Assembly: GCA_963803125.1 (NCBI GenBank) | Contig: CAWDLR010000004.1 | Span: forward strand, 682,001 to 746,000 | Direction of reading: 5' to 3' | Source: G963675935 sp963803125 | GTDB lineage: Bacteria; Planctomycetota; Planctomycetia; Pirellulales; Thermoguttaceae | Length of the DNA stretch: 64,000 bases | In this document: piece by piece, positions 37,864-47,068 of the stretch | How the letters are laid out: every line of letters starts with the position of its first letter | Numbering within the stretch: position 1 is the first letter of the stretch | Notes under the pieces: model-generated | Seen by the model: the letters and a program-made list of their open reading frames with translations, nothing else | Databases searched by the model: none | Told to the model about the DNA's origin: nothing | Made by a program: the position numbers and the translations under genes

Positions 37864-38963
37864 CGCCCGTCGAATCTTCATCGCGCTGCTCCACGGAAGG
37901 CTGTGATGCCGCAAGCGTCGTCGAGGCGCTATTGATCACGGTGATCATGCCCGTGCGAAACGAGGCGAAGCACATCGAGCGAACGCTGGCGCAACTGGTC
38001 GAACAGGACTACGATCGCCAACGGTTCGAGATCATCGTCGTAGACGGTCAATCGAGCGACGGCACGCCGGAGCGGGTGGCGAAGTTCGCGGAACGGTACA
38101 AGAACGTCCGCTTGTATACGAATCCGCGTCGTTTGGGCAGCGCCGCCCGCAATATCGCCCTCCGCCATGCTCGGGGAGACGTGGTGGTAATCGTCGATGG
38201 CCATTGCGAGTTGGAGGACAACCGCTACTTGGCGAAACTGGCGTCGGCCTTCGATCGCAGCGGCGCCGACTGCATCGGCCGGCCGCAGCCGCTGGACGTT
38301 GCCGGCGCCACGGCATTGCAGCGAGCGATCGCCGCCGCCCGCTCCTCGCGGCTCGGCCATCACCCGGATTCGTACATTTACTCGTCCCGCGAGGGTTTCG
38401 TGCCGGCGAAGAGCGTGGCCGTGGCCTACCGCCGTTCAGTGTTCGAGCAACTCGGTCCGTTCGACGAGCGCTTCGATGCCTGTGAAGACGTTGAGTTCAA
38501 CCACCGCATCGACCGAGCCGGCCTACGTTGCTACTTCACGCCCGACGCCGCCGTCCACTATGCCCCGCGCGACAGTCTCGGCGGCCTGTTCCGCCAGTTG
38601 GTTCGCTACGGCCGCGGCCGCGTGCGGCTGTTTAGGAAGCACCGGGATGCATTTTCCTGGGGAATGATGCCACCTGCGATCTTGGTGGGCGGTCTCGTCG
38701 TCGGACTCGTGCCGTGCTTGTTTTCGTCCGCAGCGGTCGCGGCATACGTCGTAGCCGTCGCCGTCTATGCAATCACCATCTCGCTGAGTGCCGCGGCGAT
38801 CGCCTTCCGAAATGGCAACGGTCGCCTCCTTCCCAGTGTATCACTGGTGCTAGTGACAATTCACGTCGCTTGCGGTACCGGCGTGCTTCGCGAAGCGATT
38901 CTGGGGACGAGAATGCGGCCAGACACAGTGGGACGTTCCAGCAGATTAAGGTCCGAAGGGTAG
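37860..38963 (+). CDS. GT2 glycosyltransferase, ExoA-like, with C-terminal membrane segments
   Basis: About 367 aa. ATG 37860 overlaps the preceding TGA by four bases. GT-A fold motifs: TVIMPVRNEAKHIERTL, EIIVVDGQSSDGTPE, GSAARNIALRHARGDVVVIVDGHCE (DxD replaced by DGH) and FDERFDACEDVEFNHRI. Two or three membrane helices after residue about 260 (PAILVGGLVVGLVPCLF; AAYVVAVAVYAITI) fit ExoA-type succinoglycan glucosyltransferases that work at the inner membrane face. Confidence 0.88.
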   Translation: MTPVESSSRCSTEGCDAASVVEALLITVIMPVRNEAKHIERTLAQLVEQDYDRQRFEIIVVDGQSSDGTPERVAKFAERYKNVRLYTNPRRLGSAARNIALRHARGDVVVIVDGHCELEDNRYLAKLASAFDRSGADCIGRPQPLDVAGATALQRAIAAARSSRLGHHPDSYIYSSREGFVPAKSVAVAYRRSVFEQLGPFDERFDACEDVEFNHRIDRAGLRCYFTPDAAVHYAPRDSLGGLFRQLVRYGRGRVRLFRKHRDAFSWGMMPPAILVGGLVVGLVPCLFSSAAVAAYVVAVAVYAITISLSAAAIAFRNGNGRLLPSVSLVLVTIHVACGTGVLREAILGTRMRPDTVGRSSRLRSEG

Positions 38964-38972
38964 GCGAAGGCA

Positions 38973-40000
38973 ATGGTCGCTGACAGCGAAACTCCGAGCC
39001 ATTGCGACTGGGCGGATTACGCAAAGGGTCTCGGCATAGTGCTGGTGGTAGTTGGACACGTAATCTACTCGCTGCTGGACGCGAACGTGCAGGTGCCCGC
39101 TGCCATGCGCGGTTTGATGGTGTGGATTTACCGTTTTCACATGCCGCTCTTCTTCATCATTTCGGGAATGTTTGCTGCCCAGTCGATCGGAAAGGGTACC
39201 CGACGGTTTGTGTTGAACAGGGCCAAGAACCTCTTGTATCCGTATGTACTCTGGGGAAGTATTCAGGGTATGCTTCACATCCGCTTCTCGGGTTACACGA
39301 ACGCTAGGATGACGTGGTCACAACTGCTGGCGATGTGGTACAATCCTCCCGGAGAGTTCTGGTTTCTTTACGTCCTCCTCCTTTGTCAGTTGATTTTCTT
39401 GGCTGCCCACAAAACAGGAATGCGACCAGCGTTCTTGGTTCTTTTGGCGCAGGTCTTCTCATACTTGGGGAAACAGTCAATTTGAGATTCTGGATGCCGC
39501 TTTCACTCCTGAGCTGGTACTTTGTCTTCTTTGCACTGGGATGTGCGGGCACGCGGTGGGCTGCGGCTATTCCAAGTGTTCCGTTGACAGCCAAGGTCAC
39601 TATCACAGTTCTGTGCTGGACGATGTTCTCTCTGTTGATGTGTTTCATCACCGACGAGTGCATATGGCGTTTTCTGGAGTCCCTGCTGGGGATAGCTGGG
39701 ACCGTATTTCTCGCCGCGGCCATCGCCCAACGTTCACACTTCGGATTTCTGGCGAAATGGGGGACTCTCTCGCTGCAGATCTACGTAACGCACACGATAT
39801 TTACGGCGGGCGGGCGCATCTTCTTGCTGAAGGTATTTGCCGTCGAGAACTTCTCTGTCCACTTCGTAGGCGGCGTCTTTCTTGGCCTTTTTCTGCCTGT
39901 GTTCCTGTCAATGCTTGCTGGTCGTCTCGGCTTCCCATATCTATTCACCTTGCCGAAAAAGCGTGTCGAGGCGTGCGCAGCACAGCAAGCCCCAGCCTGA
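38973..40000 (+). CDS. Acyltransferase-3 family membrane protein, frameshifted
   Basis: About 342 codons when a frame change near 39455-39485 (around GGGGAAA) is repaired. N-terminal half: CDWADYAKGLGIVLVVVGHV (with the family His) and YRFHMPLFFIISGMF; C-terminal half: LSLLSWYFVFFALGC, WGTLSLQIYVTHTIF and further helices. About ten membrane segments in total. The family transfers O-acetyl or other acyl groups onto extracellular sugars, consistent with this locus. It follows the GT2 by nine bases. Confidence 0.83.
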
Positions 40001-40100
40001 TCGAGATATTCCCCGCGATGGCCATCGGTCGCACCCGCCTGTATTGCCTCCACACGGTCCGGCGGTGCCTCACCGAAGCCCCTCGGGTTCACGGTGGCCT

Positions 40101-41516
40101 ATGAGGATATTGCTGGCCGATCCGCCGGTTAAAGGTACGAAGATCGACGACAGCTATCCGAGTCTCGGGTTGCTGTACCTTGCAGGCTCACTCAAGAGCA
40201 TCTTCGACAAAGGCGAGGTGCAGATCGCATATCTGGGGCCGAAGCACAGTCTTCGCAGTCACGTCGATTTCGTCAAGGACTTCCGCCCGACGGTGTACGG
40301 CATCGGTTTTACTTCGAAGGGGTCTACCATCTCCTACCAGACGATCAAGGCGGTGCGGGAAGCGTGTCCCGGCGCCACGCTGGTGGCCGGCGGCTGCCAC
40401 CCCACGGCCCTGCCGGCAGACGTGCTTGGCGAGTCGCCGGTGGACGTGATCGGAGTTGGAGAGGCCGAGATCACGTTCGCGGAGGTGGTCAAAGCGATTG
40501 CCGGTCAGAGCCGGCCTGATTACGGCTCGATCCCGGGGATTGCTTTCCGCCAAAACGGAGAGATCATCCAGACCCCCTCGCGGCCGTTCATCGAAGACTT
40601 GGACACGATTCCATTCCCCGCCTGGGAGTTGGTCGATTTTCGGCAATACAGCGGGATGCACCTGAAGAAGCAGCCGATCGAGAGTTCGCTGTTGATCAGC
40701 CGCGGCTGCCCTTTTCACTGCGCGTTCTGCTCGCAGCCGATCTGGAAATCGCAAAAACCTTGGTTGCGTGCGCGCTCGGCGGAGAATATCTGCGCTGAAA
40801 TCGACGTTCTTTACGAGCGGGGCGTGAGGGAGATTTACCTCAGTTCGGATGAACTGAACTTCAACGAGCAGTGGGCCGTCGGCTTGTGCAAGGCGATCGC
40901 GTCCCGCGGATACCCCGACCTGTTCTTCCAGTGCAACCTTCGCGCCGACAAGGTGTCGCCGGCGCTGGTCAACGCGCTGGCCGACATGAAGTGCTGGATG
41001 GTGCATCTCGGGGTGGAAAGCGCCAACGACCGCGTTCTCCAGGGGATCGGCAAGAAAGTCACCATCGCCCAGATTGAAGAGGCCGCGCGGCGGCTTTCGC
41101 AAGCGGGCATCAAGATCTTCGCGTTCGCCATGCTCTATCAGGCGTGGGAGGAAGACGGGCAGTTGCGCTTCGAGACCACCCAGGAAGTCGAGAACACGCT
41201 GCAATGGATGAAGCGGATGTTCCGTAACCGCTTCATTCACTACATGTCGTGGCAGTTCTGCACGCCCCTGCCGGGCGCCCGCCTGTTCGAGATCGCCAGA
41301 AGGCATGGCCTTTACCGCGGTGATCCGCGGCAAGTCTGGGACAGCTTCGACGAGCACAATGCCTGCATGACCCTGCCGGGCATCTCGCAGCGAACCATGC
41401 GCTGGAAACTCAAGAAGGGCATCCTCATGAAGGACTGGTTCATGGTTCGCTCAGGCAACGTCAACCTCCGCCACGTCTGGCGGGCATGGGAAAACATCAT
41501 GGCGCTGATCAAGTAG
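40101..41516 (+). CDS. B12-binding radical SAM enzyme
   Basis: 471 aa. ATG 40101 begins RILLADPPVKGTKIDDSYPS, the usual start of B12-binding radical SAM proteins. A B12-binding-like Rossmann domain is followed by the radical SAM cluster SRGCPFHCAFCSQP (CxxxCxxC) near residue 205, LSSDELNFN, and HLGVESANDRVLQGIGKKVT. The DxHxxG base-on/off motif is not clear. Members in polysaccharide loci may methylate or rearrange sugars. The 100-base gap before it has no gene. Confidence 0.9.
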   Translation: MRILLADPPVKGTKIDDSYPSLGLLYLAGSLKSIFDKGEVQIAYLGPKHSLRSHVDFVKDFRPTVYGIGFTSKGSTISYQTIKAVREACPGATLVAGGCHPTALPADVLGESPVDVIGVGEAEITFAEVVKAIAGQSRPDYGSIPGIAFRQNGEIIQTPSRPFIEDLDTIPFPAWELVDFRQYSGMHLKKQPIESSLLISRGCPFHCAFCSQPIWKSQKPWLRARSAENICAEIDVLYERGVREIYLSSDELNFNEQWAVGLCKAIASRGYPDLFFQCNLRADKVSPALVNALADMKCWMVHLGVESANDRVLQGIGKKVTIAQIEEAARRLSQAGIKIFAFAMLYQAWEEDGQLRFETTQEVENTLQWMKRMFRNRFIHYMSWQFCTPLPGARLFEIARRHGLYRGDPRQVWDSFDEHNACMTLPGISQRTMRWKLKKGILMKDWFMVRSGNVNLRHVWRAWENIMALIK

Positions 41517-41542
41517 GGATAGTCTGACCGGAGCCACGCTCG

Positions 41543-42775
41543 GTGAGGGTGCTCGTAGTTGACGAATGGTTGCCGCTTCCGCTGGACTCGGGAAAGAAGA
41601 TACGGACCTACCACCTGTTGGCCCCGCTCGCCCGGCGGCATGAAATCACGTATCTCTGTTTTGCCGACCCCGAGGCGGAAGCTGAGAAGGTATCACAGAT
41701 GGAGCGGGCTGGGTTTTGCATCGTCTGCGTCCCCCCTGCACGTCGCTTCCAAACGCCGGCCACGCTCGCCGTAGGGCTCGCCACAAATCTGTTTCTCCGC
41801 GCCCCGTTGGTGATCCGCAAGCACTATTCCCGGCGATTTCAGCAAGCCGCCGAGAGGTTGCTGGCCAGGGAGAGATTCGATTTAGTTCACTGTGAATGGA
41901 CTCACTATGCGCAGTATTTGCAGAGCGCACGCGGCCTGCCGAGATTCCTTTCCTCCCACAACGTCGAGTCCATGCAGTGGCGGCGGTTCGCTCGGGTTCA
42001 AACCAACCCGTTCCGCAAGGCGGCGATCCACGTCGAATGGCTCAAGATGCAACGCTTCGAGCGCCGCGTTATAAGAGACTTCGACCACGTGGCTGTCGTA
42101 TCGGACGAGGACGCGCGCACCATGAGAGCATTCGGCGCTCCCTCGGTCGATGTGATCCCCAACGGCGTGGACACCAAATACTACCAGGAAAGCGATGGGC
42201 GTGAGCGCGGCCCGGTCTTGGCGTATTGCGCCTCGATGGACGCCTTTGTCAATCAGGACGCCGCAGTCTATTTCGCCAAACGGGTCTTCCCTCGCATTTG
42301 CGCACGGAAGCCGCAAGCCCGGTTCATGATTATTGGCCGATGCCCGCCCAAGTCGATCCAGAACTTGGCCGGAGACCGCATCACCGTAACCGGCAGCGTG
42401 GAAGACGTTAGACCGCTTCTGTCGAAAACGATGATTAGCGTCGTGCCGCTGCGAATCGCCGGCGGATCGCGGTTGAAAATCCTCGAATCCTTCGCCGCCG
42501 GGATCCCGGTTGTCTCGACCTCCATCGGCGCCGAAGGGTTGGACATTGAGCCGGGCAGACACCTGATCGTCGCCGACGATGAGTCGGCCTTCGCCGCGGA
42601 ATGTCTGCGGCTGATGGAGCAACCGCAACTGCGGGCGCAGTTGGCCGCCGCCGCGCGGTCTTGCCTGAAGGACAAATACGATTGGAGCGTTCTTTCGCCG
42701 CTCGTCGAAGGAGCGTGGGAGACTACCAGCCGGCGTTTTATGGAAAGGAGCTCGAAAGAGGAGTCAACGCCTTAA
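41543..42775 (+). CDS. GT4 glycosyltransferase
   Basis: 410 aa from GTG 41543. GT-B type: N-terminal RVLVVDEWLPLPLDSGKKIR, FLSSHNVESMQWRR, the linker DVIPNGVDTKYY, and the C-terminal donor region VPLRIAGGSRLKILESFAAGIPVVSTSIGAEGL with the Glu of the EX7E-like motif. Similar to sugar transferases of the PEP-CTERM/XrtA group. Intracellular, using a nucleotide sugar. Confidence 0.88.
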   Translation: MRVLVVDEWLPLPLDSGKKIRTYHLLAPLARRHEITYLCFADPEAEAEKVSQMERAGFCIVCVPPARRFQTPATLAVGLATNLFLRAPLVIRKHYSRRFQQAAERLLARERFDLVHCEWTHYAQYLQSARGLPRFLSSHNVESMQWRRFARVQTNPFRKAAIHVEWLKMQRFERRVIRDFDHVAVVSDEDARTMRAFGAPSVDVIPNGVDTKYYQESDGRERGPVLAYCASMDAFVNQDAAVYFAKRVFPRICARKPQARFMIIGRCPPKSIQNLAGDRITVTGSVEDVRPLLSKTMISVVPLRIAGGSRLKILESFAAGIPVVSTSIGAEGLDIEPGRHLIVADDESAFAAECLRLMEQPQLRAQLAAAARSCLKDKYDWSVLSPLVEGAWETTSRRFMERSSKEESTP

Positions 42776-42802
42776 CGGTTCATCGACGCTGCTTTCACAA
42801 AC

Positions 42803-44134
42803 GTGAGGCTGGTGCATTTAACCTCGTCGTTTCTATTTGGCGGGCCCGAGCGGCAGATGCTCGAATTGGCCAAGGCCCTGCCGACGGAGGTTCGGTCCGT
42901 CTTCATTTCGTTTTCCGAGAAGGGGCAGTGCCGGGCATTCCTCGAACGGGTCCGCCAAGACGGTTTCGAAGCGATCGCATTGCGGCACGACATGCCACGG
43001 CTGCTGGCCGCTCTCCGAGAACTCGTCGGCACGCTGAAGCGAGTGGGAGCCGATGTCCTGTGCTGTCACGGCTACAAAGCCGATCTGCTCGGCCTGCTTG
43101 CGGCCCGGCGGCTCGGAATTCCCGCGATCGCCGTCTCACGGGGGTGGACGCGAATGACCGCGCGTGTGCGGCTCTATGAAGCCCTCGACCGCCGCGTGCT
43201 CCGTTGCATGGACCGGGTGGTGTGCGTTTCGGAAGGCCAGGCGGCCAAAGTGCGCCAGGCCGGCGTTCGCGACGACAAGATCACGGTGATTCACAACGCC
43301 GTGCGTCCCCAGCGATTCGACAACCCCGATCCCGCGCGCCGCGAGCAACTTCGGCGGATGTTCCCGCAGCCAAGTCCCAACATGATCGTCGGGGCGGCCG
43401 GGCGACTTAGTCCCGAAAAGGGGTTCGGCGTGCTGATCGATGCGGCCGCAATGCTGCTTCGCAGTCGGCAGTCGGCAGTCGGCAGTCGGCAGTCGGCAGT
43501 TTGCGGTCAGCAGTCAGCAGTCGGCAGTCGGCAGTCAGAAATGAGCGATCAGCAATCCACTGGCAACTGCCCACTGCCTACTGCCCACTGCCCCCTGCCC
43601 CCTGCCCCCTCTCTCCTCTCCCCTCTCCCCTCTCCCCTCTCCCCTCGCTTCGTTCTCTTCGGCGACGGCCCCCTCCGCGAGGCGCTGGCCGGGCAAATCG
43701 CCGCCCGCGGGCTGCAAGGCAAGTTCATCCTGGCCGGTTTTCGCTCTGACCTGGATCAACTTCTGCCGCACCTGGACGTATTGGTGCTGCCTTCTTTCAG
43801 CGAGGGTTTGCCCAACGTGGCCTTGGAGGCGTTGGCGGCCGGCGTGCCGGTGGTTGCCACCGCCGTCGGCGGGACCCCCGAGGTGATCGAGGACGGCCGC
43901 ACCGGCTACCTGGTCCCGCCCGGCGACGCCTCGGCTCTGGCGCGACGGATCCACGACGTTGTTTGGAACCCGGAGACTCGCGACCGGTTCATCCGTCAGG
44001 GGCGCGACCACGTCGCCATGCATTTCTCCTTCGCCGCGCAAGCTGCGCGATACCGAGAGCTGTTCGACCAACTACTGACCAAACCCGCCGCCAGGTCGGA
44101 TCTGGCGGCTGAGGCCGCTAACGCCGCATCGTGA
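42803..44134 (+). CDS. GT4 glycosyltransferase with in-frame repeat insertion
   Basis: 443 aa from GTG 42803. GT-B fold: LTSSFLFGGPERQMLELAKAL, CCHGYKADLLGLLAARRLG, VIHNAVRPQRFDN, AAGRLSPEKGFGVLIDAA and the donor site LPSFSEGLPNVALEALAAGVPVVAT. Between VLIDAAAMLL and RFVLFGDGPLRE a 63-codon insert (43460-43647) is present, placed between two secondary structures in the C-terminal domain. Without it the protein has normal GT4 length (about 380). Stop and next start overlap (TGATG). Confidence 0.88.
   Translation: MRLVHLTSSFLFGGPERQMLELAKALPTEVRSVFISFSEKGQCRAFLERVRQDGFEAIALRHDMPRLLAALRELVGTLKRVGADVLCCHGYKADLLGLLAARRLGIPAIAVSRGWTRMTARVRLYEALDRRVLRCMDRVVCVSEGQAAKVRQAGVRDDKITVIHNAVRPQRFDNPDPARREQLRRMFPQPSPNMIVGAAGRLSPEKGFGVLIDAAAMLLRSRQSAVGSRQSAVCGQQSAVGSRQSEMSDQQSTGNCPLPTAHCPLPPAPSLLSPLPSPLSPRFVLFGDGPLREALAGQIAARGLQGKFILAGFRSDLDQLLPHLDVLVLPSFSEGLPNVALEALAAGVPVVATAVGGTPEVIEDGRTGYLVPPGDASALARRIHDVVWNPETRDRFIRQGRDHVAMHFSFAAQAARYRELFDQLLTKPAARSDLAAEAANAAS
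43460..43647. repeat. In-frame heptamer-repeat element inside a GT4 gene
   Basis: About 188 bp. The left arm is a run of 7-base units (GGCAGTC, with CAGCAGT variants); the right arm uses complementary units (ACTGCCC, CCCTGCC), followed by an 8-base CTCTCCCC run. The arms form an imperfect inverted repeat. The translation (SRQSAVGSRQSAV ... CPLPTAHCPLP ... SPLPSPLSP) has no stop. It resembles the heptamer repeats (STRR) known from cyanobacteria. Confidence 0.9.
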
Positions 44135-45150
44135 TGCCCACACTGCGCGAAAGAATTGCCGCCGTCCCGTTCGCCAAACCGGCGTATCGCGGCCTAGTAC
44201 AATCCGTCCGCCGCAGCGGCGTGCCGGCGGTGTGGCGTGCGCTGACCGGGCGGCGGCACGTTATTTTGACGTTTCATCGGGTTCGGCCCCCGGGGCAGGC
44301 CGCCGACCCGTTCGACACGTGTCCCAGCGTTTCCGCCGAGACGTTCCAGCGGATTCTTGAACACCTGCAACGGCGGTTCACCATCCTCCCGCTTGCAGAA
44401 TTGTGCGAGAGGCGAGGCCAAAAGGCGCCGGTTGCTGCCGTCACCTTCGACGACGGTTGGCGCGACAACTACGATCTGGCATTCCCAATCCTCCGACAAC
44501 TCGGCGTTCCAGCGACGATCTTCCTCGTTACGAGCAAGATTGGCGGTAGGGAGTTGTTCTGGCAGCAGACGCTTGGTCAAGTGTTCCGTGCCGCCAGCGA
44601 AGCACCACGAGGAGACGCGGCAAACGGCTTGAGGTCGTTGCTCCGTGTTCGCGATGGCCGCCCGCTCACCTACCAGCTCTACCGTGACACGGTTGTCTGC
44701 TGGAAGAATCTGAAACAGGCCGAGTGCTTCGATCGGCTGCGTCGTGCCGGTTGGGCTGTTTCGCAAGGCGCCGCTTGCCCGCGTCAATTCCTAACCGCCG
44801 ACGAAGTGCGGGAAATGGCGGCGGCCGGCGTAAGCTTCGGTTCGCACACCGTTACCCACGCAATTCTCCCGTATTTGCCGGCGGCACAAATCGAGTGGGA
44901 GTTGGCGCAAAGCAAGGCGGCGTTGGAGGGCTTGCTGGGCGGCGCCATCGGTGCGTTAGCCTATCCCAACGGGCAGTGGTCGCCTCTGGTGGTCGAATAT
45001 GCACAACGGACAGGATACTCCATCGCATGCACAACCCACGCATCGCGTCTTTCAGGCAAAGAACGTCTCTTGTGCCTCCCGCGGTTCGACTTGTCGTGGG
45101 ATTCCATGAGTGTGTCCGATTCCTTCAGGTCTGGGGCCTTTGAATGGTAA
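44134..45150 (+). CDS. Polysaccharide deacetylase (NodB homology)
   Basis: About 338 aa. ATG 44134 overlaps the previous TGA by one base. NodB motifs: HVILTFHRVRPPG, VAAVTFDDGWRDNY (catalytic/metal Asp pair), GVSFGSHTVTHAILP (metal His pair) and LAYPNGQW. Second deacetylase of the locus, of a different subtype from the one at 36862 (no DUF3473 end). It could deacetylate the polymer or a lipid-linked intermediate. Confidence 0.88.
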   Translation: MPTLRERIAAVPFAKPAYRGLVQSVRRSGVPAVWRALTGRRHVILTFHRVRPPGQAADPFDTCPSVSAETFQRILEHLQRRFTILPLAELCERRGQKAPVAAVTFDDGWRDNYDLAFPILRQLGVPATIFLVTSKIGGRELFWQQTLGQVFRAASEAPRGDAANGLRSLLRVRDGRPLTYQLYRDTVVCWKNLKQAECFDRLRRAGWAVSQGAACPRQFLTADEVREMAAAGVSFGSHTVTHAILPYLPAAQIEWELAQSKAALEGLLGGAIGALAYPNGQWSPLVVEYAQRTGYSIACTTHASRLSGKERLLCLPRFDLSWDSMSVSDSFRSGAFEW

Positions 45151-45202
45151 GTGGGATAATTGCTCTTCAGCGATTCCGACTGCCACAACCGTGAACGACC
45201 CC

Positions 45203-47068
45203 ATGGTCAAACGCCGCTCTGGAGGTTTGGTTTTCAACATCAATCATGCTGCGCAGGCCAGTAGCTTCGCCAGGCTGTGGGGCAACATAGCGGAACTGCT
45301 TTGGGTTGAAGAGATCGATATTTGGTCGGTCGATCCAAGAAGGAAGCTGGGCGAGGATCAGTCAAACCAGCATTCGCCCGTCGCGTTTTCGTTTGCTGAT
45401 CCGGCTCGGTTGGAGGAGATGTTCGCCGACCCCGACCTGCACGTCAGCCGCAGAGACAGGGCGTATTATCTCCGACTTCTTGAGAAGGGCGACCACATTC
45501 TAATTGGCAGACTTGACCATACGATTGTATTCTACGGTGTGGTTACGTTTCAATACACGCGGCTTCGGGTGCAATACTTTGTCCACCGAAGTGACGAGTT
45601 CTTCATCTCGCGGTGTTTCACGAAGCCGGGATATCGCGGATGCGGAATCTATCCGCGGGCAATTCGCCACGTCTGCGCCGCCCTCGCCGACAGAGGTTTT
45701 CGCGTCGGTTACCTGGGGATAGCAAGTCACAATGAGGCCTCCATCCGTGGTGCGATCAAGGCTGGTGCGGAAGCAACGGAATCGCATTATCTTCGTCTGC
45801 GCATTCTGGGGTTTGACAACCTCGTACCATATGGACCACTGAGAAGCCGGTTTACGACGAAAAGGCGGCGTCAAGCGGTATCGATCGAGAGCTGCCCCCT
45901 TCCTCTGGCACGCAAGGTTCACCGCCACCAACCTTCTGCCGACGAGATCAAGATATTACTACTAACGGATCATCTTGGCGGGATCGACGGCGGCACGGAA
46001 CAGCATCTCATGTTCTTGCTTCGCGAGTTGCCTCGCAACGTCTTCGATGTGCGGTTTGCGGTGCTCGGCCCTCTAGGACGCTTCGATTCAACGGCGCTTC
46101 CCATCCTGCCGACTATCGTCTATCGCGATCGGTGCGGGAGCGTATGGCAGCCGTTTTTCGTCCTTTATCACCTAATCTCACTGATTCGGCGACTAAAACC
46201 GGACGTTGTGCATGCAATGTGCCGAACCAGTGAGTTGGGTGCGTTGGTTGCTACGATGTGGGCCGGACATGGGGAGGTTCTCGGTGTCCGCCGCAATACT
46301 GGCTATTGGCACACGTGGCAGAGCCGCTGGGTTGCGAGGGTCACGGGGTTGTTGGGCGCGGAGTATGCCGCCAACTGCGACGCCGCCCGCGACTTCGCGG
46401 CCCAAGTCGAATGGATCCCGAAGCGGCGGGTGTGCGTCATCCGAAACCCGGTTCCCAGCAAACGCCTCGAAGAAGGGCTGGCCAACGTGCCGCCGCGCGC
46501 CTCACTCGGAATTCGCGATGGCCAGCAGGTAGTAGGAATGGTGGCCACGGTTCGGCCGGTCAAGGACTATGCCACCTTTCTTCGTTCCGCTCGGCTGGTG
46601 CTCGACAAACATCCAAACACGCGATTTCTGTCGATCGGCGTCGAGGAGCCCAACTATGGCCGCCAGATGCGGCAACTCGCCCGCGATCTGGGGATTGAAG
46701 GCCAAGTCTGCTGGCTCGGCTCGGTTGCAAATCCCGTGAGCATAGTGCCGCTGATGGACGTGGCCGTGCTTTCGAGCCGTTCGGAGGCGTTCTCCAATGC
46801 CGTCTTGGAATATGCCGCGGTGGGCGCGGCCATCGTGGCCACCGACGTGGGTGGCATCCGCGAACTCGTGGCGGATAATGTCACAGGGCTTCTCGCCCCT
46901 CCGCAATCGCCGGCATCCCTCTCGCACCAAATCTGCCGCCTTCTGGAAGACGCCGCCCTTCGCAAGCGCCTTGGAGAGAATGCGAGTCGCAGCATCCGAG
47001 AACGCTGCTCGGAAGACAAGGTCTTGGAGCAGTACTCGGCCCTGTACAGACGCCTCACGCGAAAATGA
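45203..47068 (+). CDS. Fusion of GNAT-type domain and GT4 glycosyltransferase
   Basis: About 621 aa from ATG 45203 (GTG 45191 is possible; the frame is open to 45110 inside the previous gene). Residues 1-230: GNAT-like fold with the loop ISRCFTKPGYRGCGIYPRA and GYLGIASHNEASIRGAIKAG. Residues about 240-620: GT4 with LLLTDHLGGIDGGTEQHLMF, VIRNPVPSKRLEEG, MVATVRPVKDYATFLRSA, and SSRSEAFSNAVLEYAAVGAAIVATDVGG. The fusion suggests that the same sugar is acylated and transferred. Start overlap with the next gene is four bases (ATGA). Confidence 0.85.
   Translation: MVKRRSGGLVFNINHAAQASSFARLWGNIAELLWVEEIDIWSVDPRRKLGEDQSNQHSPVAFSFADPARLEEMFADPDLHVSRRDRAYYLRLLEKGDHILIGRLDHTIVFYGVVTFQYTRLRVQYFVHRSDEFFISRCFTKPGYRGCGIYPRAIRHVCAALADRGFRVGYLGIASHNEASIRGAIKAGAEATESHYLRLRILGFDNLVPYGPLRSRFTTKRRRQAVSIESCPLPLARKVHRHQPSADEIKILLLTDHLGGIDGGTEQHLMFLLRELPRNVFDVRFAVLGPLGRFDSTALPILPTIVYRDRCGSVWQPFFVLYHLISLIRRLKPDVVHAMCRTSELGALVATMWAGHGEVLGVRRNTGYWHTWQSRWVARVTGLLGAEYAANCDAARDFAAQVEWIPKRRVCVIRNPVPSKRLEEGLANVPPRASLGIRDGQQVVGMVATVRPVKDYATFLRSARLVLDKHPNTRFLSIGVEEPNYGRQMRQLARDLGIEGQVCWLGSVANPVSIVPLMDVAVLSSRSEAFSNAVLEYAAVGAAIVATDVGGIRELVADNVTGLLAPPQSPASLSHQICRLLEDAALRKRLGENASRSIRERCSEDKVLEQYSALYRRLTRK

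Noticed and set aside
43460..43647. Possible CRISPR array (regular short repeats)
   Set aside because: The units are 7-8 bases with no unique spacers, and the segment lies in an open coding frame.
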